Virus record (IMG/VR): IMGVR_UViG_3300020312_000002
Coordinates: 1 to 34,105 of that record
From: a virus
Strand: one strand, 5' to 3'
DNA length: 34,105 bases
Shown: piece by piece, positions 21,225 through 28,573 of the stretch
Numbering within the stretch: the first letter of the stretch is position 1
Layout: each line of letters begins with the position of its first letter
Notes under the pieces: generated by a model
Databases searched by the model: none
Told to the model about the DNA's origin: nothing
Seen by the model: the letters and a program-made list of their open reading frames with translations, nothing else
Program-made: the position numbers and the translations under genes

Positions 21225-22116
21225 TATATTTATTCCTAGCTACCATAGACCAAAAAACATAAAGACTGCAAAGTACTTTAAAAAGCTAGGCTATGATATT
21301 GAGAAAGTCCATGTAGTTATAGATGACCAGACAGATGATACTCAAGAGTACATAAAAGAAACAGAAAAGCTAGGATGTAATCTACATATTGTAAACATGG
21401 ATGAGGCAATTAAAAAATATGATTATGTACACATCCCAAATAAAGCTAGAAGGACAGCAGGACAGTTTAGGAATCAATTTTATGACTTAGCTAAAAAAAA
21501 TGGAATAGACTTTTTTATAGTTATTGATGATGATACAAACCACTATGAGGTTAAACCCTTTGGAGTATATAAAAGGACAGCAGAATTAAAAGAAGTCAAA
21601 GAAGTTTACAAAGGTGTAAAAGAGTTTATGATTAAACACAAAATAGGATGCTTTGGATTAAGTCAAACTGGAGACATGTTTGAAGTTCCAAATCTTAAAG
21701 TACTAAGAAGTAAAGTTATGAATACAACTTTTTATAACACCAAATATATTTACAGAGGTGAAAAAGGTTTGCAGGATGAAGATACTAGTCAATTTGTAGG
21801 GATCATGAATGAAGGACTCTTTACAGGCAGTTTAGCTTCAGGACTTGTGTTAAGTCAGATGCCTTCTGCAAAACAAAAAGGAGGTTTGACAGATAGTTAT
21901 AATGAAAATGGATTACTAAGTAAGTCTCTTATAACTCCTATTCAGTTTCCAAGTGCTATTATAGCACAGAAACAAAAGAAAAATGGAGCAAGGTTACATC
22001 ATAGAATATATTATAGGTACTTAAATCCAAAATTAATAAAAGGAAAAAGAAACAATATTGGATGGGATACATACCCAGAAGATGTGCCTTTTACAAATCA
22101 ACCTAAAAGAGTATGA
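21217..22116 (+). CDS. GT-A fold glycosyltransferase-like protein (TAGT-like)
   Basis: 299 aa. It opens with a Rossmann-type start, IDIFIPSYHRPKNIKTAKYF (2-21), then VHVVIDDQTDD (31-41), RRTAGQFRN (78-86) and FFIVIDDDTN (99-108), whose Asp cluster is the metal/nucleotide-sugar DxD site of GT-A enzymes. The middle part (GLSQTGDMFEV, NEGLFTGSLASG, GGLTDSYNE) is strongly conserved-looking. The organisation recalls the TET-associated glycosyltransferases found in phage DNA-hypermodification clusters, often with ParB-fold proteins. Substrate could be a modified base, DNA or a virion protein; no hydroxylase or hydroxymethylase gene is present in this genome. Confidence 0.7.
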   Translation: MIDIFIPSYHRPKNIKTAKYFKKLGYDIEKVHVVIDDQTDDTQEYIKETEKLGCNLHIVNMDEAIKKYDYVHIPNKARRTAGQFRNQFYDLAKKNGIDFFIVIDDDTNHYEVKPFGVYKRTAELKEVKEVYKGVKEFMIKHKIGCFGLSQTGDMFEVPNLKVLRSKVMNTTFYNTKYIYRGEKGLQDEDTSQFVGIMNEGLFTGSLASGLVLSQMPSAKQKGGLTDSYNENGLLSKSLITPIQFPSAIIAQKQKKNGARLHHRIYYRYLNPKLIKGKRNNIGWDTYPEDVPFTNQPKRV

Positions 22117-22247
22117 GATGGGAATTAAATATAGGACTGTATCTAGGATTGCTCTTAGGTTTTAGAGTTTATGAGCAAGAGAATTGTACTGACTATGTAG
22201 CTTACTTCTTACTCTTTGATATTTGTTTAACAGTTTACAATAAATAA
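22113..22247 (+). CDS. Small membrane protein (44 aa)
   Basis: The ATG overlaps the previous TGA (ATGA). Two hydrophobic stretches (IGLYLGLLLGFRVY, YVAYFLLFDICLTVY) are separated by an acidic loop EQENCTD. Short proteins with a W-E-L-N-I-G-L-like start and LGFR-Y core are frequent in Bacteroidota phages. Function unknown; possibly superinfection exclusion or membrane anchoring. Confidence 0.7.
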   Translation: MRWELNIGLYLGLLLGFRVYEQENCTDYVAYFLLFDICLTVYNK

Positions 22248-22248
22248 A

Positions 22249-22425
22249 ATGGATAAAACAGACTCAAGATTAATGATTGAATATTATATGGATGTAATAG
22301 AAAACTCTAAAAATCCTAGACATGTATTATATGCTCAAAACATGCTGACTTTTCATTTAAATAAAATAGAACTAGATACAGATATGGTGAAACGAATTAA
22401 AGAGAATGCTACAAATATGGCTTAG
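22249..22425 (+). CDS. Unknown small helical protein (58 aa)
   Basis: It starts 1 nt after the previous stop. MDKTDSRLMIEYYMDVIENS is followed by KNPRHVLYAQNMLTFHLNKI and a charged helical end. All helical, moderately charged, no motif. The last gene before the terminase module; it could be an accessory packaging protein by position only. Confidence 0.6.
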   Translation: MDKTDSRLMIEYYMDVIENSKNPRHVLYAQNMLTFHLNKIELDTDMVKRIKENATNMA

Positions 22426-22428
22426 AAA

Positions 22429-22450
22429 AAAATACAGTGAAAATACAGTG
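22429..22450 (+). repeat. 11-bp tandem repeat before the terminase small subunit
   Basis: AAAATACAGTG occurs twice back to back (22429-22439 and 22440-22450), directly before the ATG at 22456. Eleven bp is close to one helical turn, so both copies face the same side of the DNA. A TerS binding (pac/cos-associated) site or an operator is possible. Confidence 0.5.
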
Positions 22451-22455
22451 AAAAA

Positions 22456-22791
22456 ATGGCAAAAGAAGATAATTTAAAATCATGGAAAAAAGGGCAATCT
22501 GGCAACCCTAAAGGTAGACCAAAAGGGGCGAGAAATTGGAGTAAGGTTTATATGGAATTACTAGAGCTAGAGAGTGAGATTATGAACCCAATTACAGGAA
22601 AAGCACAAAAAGTAAACCAATTTGAGAAAACAGTAATAGCTCAATTTAAAGAAGCTTTTAAAGGGAATGTAACAGCTCAAAATCAAATAATTGAAAGGGT
22701 GTTAGGTAAGAACAAAGAGACTATTGATATTAATGCAGACATTCCTAAAATAGATATTACAAAGCTTTTCCCACCTCCAGATGAGTATTGA
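22456..22791 (+). CDS. terS: Putative terminase small subunit (DUF5681-like)
   Basis: 111 aa. The N-terminus KSWKKGQSGNPKGRPKGARN (8-27) is the DUF5681 signature, a basic DNA-binding patch found in small terminase-like phage proteins. The middle is helical (FEKTVIAQFKEAF, AQNQIIERVLG), and the C-terminus is Pro/acidic. It overlaps the large subunit gene by 11 nt. It is expected to recognise the packaging site and hand DNA to TerL. Confidence 0.78.
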   Translation: MAKEDNLKSWKKGQSGNPKGRPKGARNWSKVYMELLELESEIMNPITGKAQKVNQFEKTVIAQFKEAFKGNVTAQNQIIERVLGKNKETIDINADIPKIDITKLFPPPDEY

Positions 22792-23998
22792 TGTAAGATT
22801 AAACCCAATTTACAAACCTCTATTTGCAAATGAGAATAGGTATTTTGTAATAACTGGAGGGAGGGGTTCTGGTAAGTCATATATGACAGGGGTCTTTTTA
22901 TTAACCTTAATGTACTGGGAAGCTGGTCATGTAATCCTCTATACTAGATATACTTTAAGAGCAGCTAGTGTTTCAATCATCCCAGAGTTTAAAGAGAAAA
23001 TAGAGCTACTAGGTTTAGAGAGTTTGTTTTATGTAACCAGAGATGAGATAGTAAATAAGGTTAATGGAAGTAAGATAATATTTAGAGGGATCAAAACCTC
23101 TTCAGGAGACCAAACAGCAAACCTTAAATCTTTACAAGGTGTAACTACTTGGTGTATGGAAGAAGCTGAAGAAATAGATGAGGAATCTTTTGATAAAATA
23201 GACTTATCAGTAAGAGAAAAGAATAAGCAAAACAGAGTGATCCTTTTACTTAATCCAAGTACTAAAGAGCATTTTATATATGGTAGGTTTTATGAAGACA
23301 AAGGAGTACAAGCTGGAAGTAACTTAACCAAAGGTGATACTACATACATCCATACTACTTATTTAGATAACATAGAAAACCTCTCTGAAAGTTATGTTAA
23401 ACAGATTGAGGATATGAAAGCTAGAAGACCTTTAAGATATAAGTCTGTAATAGAAGGTAACTGGCTTGAAAAAGCAGAGGGTGTTATATTCACTAACTGG
23501 AAACTAGGTAAGTTTAAAGAAGTATCTAAGGCAGTGTTTGGCGCAGATTTTGGTTTTGCCTCAGATAGTAATACTTTAGTGAAAACCTCAATAGACAAAG
23601 ACAGGAAAATAATCTATGTTAAACTCTGTTTCTATTTACCATCTTTAACTACTTCTGACCTTAGAGGACTGTATAAAAAACATGCTGGAGACTCTCTAAT
23701 TGTAGCAGACTCAGCAGAGCCTAGATTAATACATGAACTTAAATCTACATGTAATATAATTCCATCAATAAAAGGTCAAGGGAGTATTACTTATGGAATC
23801 TCTTTACTACAAGATTATGACCTAATCATAGATGAAGAGGATAGCACTCACCTAGTTAAAGAATTAAACAATTACAGTTGGCTTGAAAAGAAGTCAAAAA
23901 CACCAATAGACAAATATAATCATGCAATAGATGCTTTAAGATATGCTATAAGCTATCAATTAAAGAACCCTAATGCTGGTGAATATCATTTAATGTAA
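22781..23998 (+). CDS. terL: Terminase large subunit
   Basis: 405 aa, a normal length for a compact Terminase_3-type protein. The ATPase domain has Walker A GGRGSGKS (26-33), an adenine-binding region before it (YFVITG), and Walker B VTTWCMEEAEE (121-131). The RNase-H-like nuclease has Asp256 (FGADFGFA), Asp310 (LIVADSAEPRL) and Asp384 (NHAIDALRY). It drives DNA into the prohead through the portal and cuts concatemers. Downstream, 56 bp later, is a chaperone gene rather than the portal, an unusual order. Confidence 0.95.
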   Translation: MSIDVRLNPIYKPLFANENRYFVITGGRGSGKSYMTGVFLLTLMYWEAGHVILYTRYTLRAASVSIIPEFKEKIELLGLESLFYVTRDEIVNKVNGSKIIFRGIKTSSGDQTANLKSLQGVTTWCMEEAEEIDEESFDKIDLSVREKNKQNRVILLLNPSTKEHFIYGRFYEDKGVQAGSNLTKGDTTYIHTTYLDNIENLSESYVKQIEDMKARRPLRYKSVIEGNWLEKAEGVIFTNWKLGKFKEVSKAVFGADFGFASDSNTLVKTSIDKDRKIIYVKLCFYLPSLTTSDLRGLYKKHAGDSLIVADSAEPRLIHELKSTCNIIPSIKGQGSITYGISLLQDYDLIIDEEDSTHLVKELNNYSWLEKKSKTPIDKYNHAIDALRYAISYQLKNPNAGEYHLM

Positions 23999-24005
23999 AA
24001 TAGTA

Positions 24006-24031
24006 GACCGAATATATAAAGATGAATCGTT
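24006..24031 (+). promoter_or_regulatory. Putative phage-sigma late promoter P2
   Basis: GACCGA (24006-24011), 16 nt, CGTT (24028-24031), located in the 56-bp gap after terL and 23 nt before the ATG at 24055. Same sequence and spacing as the sites at 1178 and 19776. It would start the tail-gene transcript. Beyond CGTT it also resembles the 1178 site (both continue into ATAA.ATTTTA). Confidence 0.6.
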
Positions 24032-24054
24032 TTAATAATATAACATTTTAAGTT

Positions 24055-24702
24055 ATGGCAATAAAGAAGTTAGTAGTACCTAATGATATGTCTGAAATAA
24101 CACTAGGGCAATATCAAAAGTTTGCAAAAACAGTTGAGAAAAAGAATGAAGAGGAATTCTTGCAAAAGAAAATGATTGAAATATTTTGTGACATAGACCT
24201 TAAAGAAGTTAGTCAATACAAATATTCAGCAATAAAAAAGATCACCAAAATACTCTCTGAGATGTTAGAGCAAAAACCTAAACTCAAAATGAGATTTAAT
24301 TATAAAGGAAAAGAGCTAGGGTTTATTCCTAAAATAGAAGACCTAAGTTTTGGAGAGTTTGTTGATTTAGATATGCTAATGAAAGACTGGGATACAATGG
24401 ATAAGGCTCTAGGGATATTATACAGAGAGATTGAAAACAAGTTTAGTGAAAAGTATACCATAGTAAGATATAATGCAGATAAGATTGAAGACATGAGAGG
24501 GATGCCACTAGATGTTGCACTAGGTGCTATTTTTTTTTTGCAGAATTTAAAAAAAGAACTAATGAATCATACCCTAAGTTATTCAGTAAAAGCTCTGAAG
24601 AGTATGACACCACAGCAGAAGGAACTTTTGCAGAACAGTATGGATGGTTCGGGAGCTTCTTTGCCATTAGTAATGGAGACATTACAAAGTTTGAAGCTAT
24701 AG
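24055..24702 (+). CDS. Tail assembly chaperone, zero-frame product (G-like)
   Basis: 215 aa. SEITLGQYQKFAK (13-25), RFNYKGKELGFIPKIEDLSFGEFVDLD (in landmarks GFIP and SFGE, about 80-105) and MPLDVALGAIFFLQNL (about 150-165) match a Bacteroidota phage family in the place of tail assembly chaperones. The gene contains a T10 run (24530-24539) and a zero-frame slippery stretch T TTA AAA AAA G (24546-24556). Past this point both the zero frame and the -1 frame look like real protein, as in the lambda G/GT pair. The zero-frame protein ends at 24702. Confidence 0.75.
   Translation: MAIKKLVVPNDMSEITLGQYQKFAKTVEKKNEEEFLQKKMIEIFCDIDLKEVSQYKYSAIKKITKILSEMLEQKPKLKMRFNYKGKELGFIPKIEDLSFGEFVDLDMLMKDWDTMDKALGILYREIENKFSEKYTIVRYNADKIEDMRGMPLDVALGAIFFLQNLKKELMNHTLSYSVKALKSMTPQQKELLQNSMDGSGASLPLVMETLQSLKL
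24546..24556 (+). promoter_or_regulatory. Putative -1 ribosomal frameshift site
   Basis: TTTAAAAAAAG: in the zero frame it reads T TTA AAA AAA G, offering two overlapping X XXY YYZ heptamers (T-TTA-AAA and A-AAA-AAA). Shifting one base back enters an open frame that continues to 24800. A second possible slippery run, ten Ts at 24530-24539, lies just upstream. Confidence 0.6.
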
Positions 24703-24800
24703 AGAAAATGTCTATGAGCCAATGCTTAACCTATTTAAGTTTTGTTAAAGAGAAAACAGAGCTTGAAGCTAAAAAGATAAGAGATGCAAGACGGAGATAA
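24552..24800 (+). CDS. -1 frameshift extension of the chaperone (T-like part of GT)
   Basis: The -1 frame has no start codon near its beginning but is open from about 24483 to the TAA at 24798-24800. It reads natural protein, for example ESYPKLFSKSSEEYD, EQYGWFGSFFAISNGDITKF and MSQCLTYLSFVKEKTELEAK, with W-x-x-G and CLTYLSF-K-KTELE patterns known from the C-terminal half of the same chaperone family. A -1 shift at 24546-24556 would give a fusion of about 248 aa. The fusion presumably recruits tail tube subunits to the tape measure. A sequencing indel in the T10 run is the main alternative. Confidence 0.6.
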   Translation, partial: KRTNESYPKLFSKSSEEYDTTAEGTFAEQYGWFGSFFAISNGDITKFEAIEKMSMSQCLTYLSFVKEKTELEAKKIRDARRR

Positions 24801-25071
24801 ACAGGATTTAATAGACTCATTATATGAGAGAATGCTCTTAGATGATGATGAAGAAATTGTATTAAGTGATGGGTTTGAAGAGGCATTAATAGGAGTATCT
24901 GCTTCTGAGCCTAAGATTGCTATATATGATTTTTGGAAAGCTATTGATTGTATAATGAAGTCTAATGAGAACCTAGATTTTGACCAAGCTTTAGAGTGGC
25001 TAGATGATTTTGCTAATGCTAAAATAGAAACACTAGAACAGTTAACACCAATATTTGTTAAAACATTATGA
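24784..25071 (+). CDS. Unknown acidic protein in the tail module (95 aa)
   Basis: Very acidic (LLDDDEEIVLSDGFEEAL). The central part GFEEALIGVSASEPKIAIYDFWKAIDCI and the C-terminal ALEWLDDFANA look like a conserved small phage family that follows the tail assembly chaperone. It overlaps the -1 frame chaperone extension and the next gene (4 nt). Function unknown; tail assembly by context. Confidence 0.7.
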   Translation: MQDGDKQDLIDSLYERMLLDDDEEIVLSDGFEEALIGVSASEPKIAIYDFWKAIDCIMKSNENLDFDQALEWLDDFANAKIETLEQLTPIFVKTL

Positions 25072-25526
25072 ATACATATTTTAAAATAATTGAAGACCTA
25101 AAGACTATAGCTATTGCTGAGCCTTTTGTGAATACAGTAACTCAAGGTGACATAACAGAAATAGACCTTAACAAAACCACAATATTCCCTCTTTGTCATT
25201 TAACTGTCTCTGGAGCAGATGTGCAAACCAATGTAACCACTCTAAATATATCTGTAATTCTAATGGATATTGTAGACCATTCAAAAGAATCCTCATCAAG
25301 TGATATAAGAGGCAATAATAATGAGATGGATGTATTGAACACTCATCTAGGAGTAGCAGCTAGAATACAGGCAGCTATAGCTAGACAGTCAGCATATAGA
25401 GACCAGTATGAATTATCCAGTAGCTTTTCATGTGAGCCTTTTACAGAGAGGTTTGAGAATAACATGGCAGGATGGGCTATAACATTTACAATTATAATAC
25501 AGAACCCTATGACTAGTGCAGTATAA
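25068..25526 (+). CDS. Putative tail terminator / completion protein
   Basis: 152 aa. The layout helix - DITEIDLNKTTIFPLCHLTV - strands NVTTLNISVILMDIVDHSK - NEMDVLNTHLGVAARIQAAI - CEPFTERFENNMAGWAITFTIIIQN is typical of the compact alpha/beta tail terminator family in Bacteroidota phages. It would cap the tail and join it to the head. It shares an A with the next ATG (TAATG). The assignment rests on pattern and gene order. Confidence 0.65.
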   Translation: MNTYFKIIEDLKTIAIAEPFVNTVTQGDITEIDLNKTTIFPLCHLTVSGADVQTNVTTLNISVILMDIVDHSKESSSSDIRGNNNEMDVLNTHLGVAARIQAAIARQSAYRDQYELSSSFSCEPFTERFENNMAGWAITFTIIIQNPMTSAV

Positions 25527-26074
25527 TGAATAATGAAAAGTTAAAATATTTTAAAGAAGGTTTAAACAGATTTGGCAAAGCAGTAATATCTGGAAGTTTA
25601 AAAGAATTAAAGAACCAGAAAAAAGGTAGTGGCAATTTAGCTAAGAGTTTAATGTATAAACCTAGAGTATATCAAAACAGCCTCTCTTTAGAGTTTATAA
25701 TGAATGACTATGGATTATTCCAAGACAAAGGTATAAAAGGAGTTGGAGGTGTTAGAAAAACTACTAGCACTTTTAATAGAAGAAATAACAAAGGTAAAAT
25801 GTGGAAACAAAAAGGAAAAAACAGCCCTTTTAGTTTTAAAAAAGATAAAAAGCCCTCTTCTAAACACTTTAAAGACTGGGCTAGTAAAAGAGGATTGAAT
25901 GCTTTTGCTATTAGGGAGTCTATTTTTAGACAAGGGATAGCTCCAAGTTTATTCTTTACAAAACCTTTTGAAGCTGCTTTTAAAAACCTACCAGATAATC
26001 TAGCTGAAGACTTTGCTTTAGACCTAGAGAATTTTATAGAATTTACAACTAAAGATTTTAATAAGAAATTTTAA
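25526..26074 (+). CDS. Putative neck / tail-completion protein (182 aa)
   Basis: A basic, Phe-rich protein. LSLEFIMNDYGLFQDKGIKG (about 52-71) and KHFKDWASKRGLNAFAIRESI...GIAPSLFFTKPFEAAF (about 113-150) recall HK97 gp10-like neck proteins, in which a DKG/KG motif sits in a surface loop. It starts on the stop of the previous gene. The role in joining head and tail is inferred from family resemblance and order. Confidence 0.6.
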   Translation: MNNEKLKYFKEGLNRFGKAVISGSLKELKNQKKGSGNLAKSLMYKPRVYQNSLSLEFIMNDYGLFQDKGIKGVGGVRKTTSTFNRRNNKGKMWKQKGKNSPFSFKKDKKPSSKHFKDWASKRGLNAFAIRESIFRQGIAPSLFFTKPFEAAFKNLPDNLAEDFALDLENFIEFTTKDFNKKF

Positions 26075-26080
26075 TAAGAG

Positions 26081-27577
26081 ATGAGTACAAAAATAAATGT
26101 AAGAAGCCCTTTTTATTTAAGCTATGCAGAGCCTACAGTTCCAGAACCAACTTTCAGTTGTTTAATAGCAAATCCTACAAGTAAAAATGATGGTACTGCT
26201 AACCAGTTTGATGTAAACCAACAAGGTGTAATAACACTCCCAGACTTAGAGTTTGGAAACATATTAAGTATAAGCTCTTCAGACAGTGGCTTTTCAAACA
26301 ACAAATATGCTACTGTAACTACAGATACAACTAGAACCATAACACTAGAGATAGCAATACCTACTGGATTTTCTAATACTTCAGATGCTACTTTTAATTG
26401 TGATGTTACAGCTACTCAACCCCCCTATCAACCAGCAGCAGTACCTCCTACAGGGCAACCAGCTCAAACTTGTTCTGGAGGGCCGACAGTTAGTAGCAGT
26501 ATACCAGCACAAACATTAGCTGCTGGAAGTGGGTCAGTTACAATAGACCTTGCTGGGTATTTTAGTGGAGAGACAGGATTTAATATTAATAACTATTATA
26601 CTAATACAGTAACTCACTCTTTATCTGGAAGTAATTTAACACTATCAGCTCAATCAGTTTGTGGCACTGTATCTGTCCATGTAGAGGCTTACGATAATGC
26701 TAGTAATTCATGTACTGCAGTTAGTTCAATTTCTGTGACAGTAAACAACTGCTCAGCTTTTGGGTGTTCTCAAGCTGCTTTCTCTCAAGGGTCAATTACA
26801 GCAAGTGGGACGATAACAAACCCAAATAGTGCTGCAGTAATTGCTGGAATAAGTGAAACAAATGGAGGGTCTTTAATTACAAGCTATAATGCAAATAGTG
26901 GTTCTACTAGTAGGTCAGTTACTCTCTGGTGGAAACTTACAGCACCTTCAAATTATTCAAATGCTGGAAGCTCTGTATGGTGTTCTTTTGCTTTAACACA
27001 AGATGGAACTTCAGCCTCAACTTTCTCATGTACTGAAGCTGGTTTATATGGTCAGCAAATCTCTTCAGATGGTATTGTAAACTCTGGAAGTGCTAGAGAA
27101 GGAACTATTGTCAACTTCACTCCAGCTAAATATCAAACAGTAAGTACTGATACAGCTAGAACAAATTTAGATATAGTAGTTACAGCTCCTTCAGGATATT
27201 CTAACGCTGGAAGCCCTATTACTTGTACAATACCTTCAGTAACTCAACCAGCTTTTATTGCTAGTTGTGGCTCAAATACTTTCTATATAAGCAGAGGTAA
27301 AGTACAACCAGATGACTTTTGTGATGGGTCTTATGCAGCAACTAGAGCAGTAAAACTTGACTGGGCTTATATAGATACAGCTCAAGGTCAAAGAGTATGT
27401 CTTAACAATAGTGCTTACAATGGGAACAACCTATATTATGCAGTTAGTGCAAATAGTGTAGATGTAGGGCAAGGCTCAGGATGGTTTGCTACATGGCAAA
27501 TAGACTCAGAAGGAATAATACAAGAAGTACATCCAGTACAGTGTTTAGGATCAGTTAAAATAGGAGGACCGTTATAA
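26081..27577 (+). CDS. Tail protein with three repeated beta domains
   Basis: 498 aa. INVRSPFYLSY (5-15) resembles the start of a Bacteroidota tail-protein family. Three repeats share an opening (T/A)F(S/G)C and a closing (F/Y)SN(T/A)(G/S)...C block: about 24-114, 228-312 and 313-392. A cadherin/Ig-like domain (IPAQTLAAGSGSVTIDLAGY) lies at about 134-225. About 20 cysteines in total is unusual for a cytoplasmic phage protein. It is likely surface-exposed on the tail tube or tip and perhaps binds glycans. Confidence 0.6.
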   Translation: MSTKINVRSPFYLSYAEPTVPEPTFSCLIANPTSKNDGTANQFDVNQQGVITLPDLEFGNILSISSSDSGFSNNKYATVTTDTTRTITLEIAIPTGFSNTSDATFNCDVTATQPPYQPAAVPPTGQPAQTCSGGPTVSSSIPAQTLAAGSGSVTIDLAGYFSGETGFNINNYYTNTVTHSLSGSNLTLSAQSVCGTVSVHVEAYDNASNSCTAVSSISVTVNNCSAFGCSQAAFSQGSITASGTITNPNSAAVIAGISETNGGSLITSYNANSGSTSRSVTLWWKLTAPSNYSNAGSSVWCSFALTQDGTSASTFSCTEAGLYGQQISSDGIVNSGSAREGTIVNFTPAKYQTVSTDTARTNLDIVVTAPSGYSNAGSPITCTIPSVTQPAFIASCGSNTFYISRGKVQPDDFCDGSYAATRAVKLDWAYIDTAQGQRVCLNNSAYNGNNLYYAVSANSVDVGQGSGWFATWQIDSEGIIQEVHPVQCLGSVKIGGPL

Positions 27578-27589
27578 AATTAAAATAAG

Positions 27590-28573
27590 ATGGCATTAAA
27601 AACAGCAGAATTACAATTATGGGTATATACAGGAACAAGTGGATCATATACTGGAGACCCTACTTATAAAATAGAAAAAGACATAATATCAACTCAAAGC
27701 AAAATAGTCTTTGAAATTGGAGAACTAATAAGAGACTATATAGATATAAGTTTTAACAATGATTATCTATGTAATGCAGTCTGGGCTACAGCAGTTACAA
27801 CTCTCTTTGATGAGGATGGTGTAGCTTATACTTACAGTAATCCAGTTTCAAATACCTATATAGCTTTAGATGGTTATGGGCTTTTTGAGGATGGTGTAAA
27901 TCCAGAACTAGATAGACATGCTTTAATAAGTGCTAATAAGATATATCTACCAGAAGACACTGCAGGCAAGCTCCCTATTTTTGCTGAAGGTGTAGGTAAG
28001 GTTGTAATTGACTCAGCTACAACTCAGATTACTGATAGTGGAAACTCAAATCAAAAGGTGCAATACATTACAATACCAGCTAACACCTCTACTATTTTAG
28101 TTTATGATACAGATGATACTACCCTCCTTAAAACAATAACTGTAGAGAATCAATGTGAGCCAAAGTTTACTCCAATAAAAGCTACTTTCCAAAATCGTTA
28201 TGGAGCATTCCAAGATGTCTACTTTTTTAAGAAGACTATTGAGAGAATGGATGTAACAGATGAGACTTATAAAAGAAATACTATGAGTAATAGCTCTGTA
28301 TCTTATAACACCTATGAAGCTCAAACCAAAAGATATAATGTAAATGGTAAAACAAGCCTTACAATGAATACAGGCTTTGTAAGTGAGGATATTAATACAA
28401 CTATTGAAGAGATGTTTTTAGCTGAAAATATTTGGCTAAGGTGGGAATCTAAAACCCTTCCAGTTAATATAAAATCAAAACAATATCAAACTAAAACCTC
28501 TTTAAATGATAATATGATAAATCACACTATAGAGTTTGAGTTTGCCTTTAACAAAATTAACAATGTTAGATGA
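27590..28573 (+). CDS. Tail tip component (distal-tail-like), 327 aa
   Basis: The N-terminal half is beta-rich and the C-terminal half contains FQNRYGAFQDVYFFKKTIERMDV (in landmarks RYGAFQ and FFKK, about 198-215), followed by NTGFVSEDINTTIEEMFLAENIWLRW and INHTIEFEFAFNKINN. This pattern is common in Bacteroidota siphophages immediately before the large tail protein. I interpret it as a baseplate hub or distal tail subunit. It overlaps the next gene by 4 nt (ATGA). Confidence 0.65.
   Translation: MALKTAELQLWVYTGTSGSYTGDPTYKIEKDIISTQSKIVFEIGELIRDYIDISFNNDYLCNAVWATAVTTLFDEDGVAYTYSNPVSNTYIALDGYGLFEDGVNPELDRHALISANKIYLPEDTAGKLPIFAEGVGKVVIDSATTQITDSGNSNQKVQYITIPANTSTILVYDTDDTTLLKTITVENQCEPKFTPIKATFQNRYGAFQDVYFFKKTIERMDVTDETYKRNTMSNSSVSYNTYEAQTKRYNVNGKTSLTMNTGFVSEDINTTIEEMFLAENIWLRWESKTLPVNIKSKQYQTKTSLNDNMINHTIEFEFAFNKINNVR

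Noticed and set aside
24530-24539. T10 run as proof of a sequencing error breaking one gene
   Set aside because: Both frames after it look coding, and a second, better slippery site follows, so programmed frameshifting is more likely. A read check is still needed.
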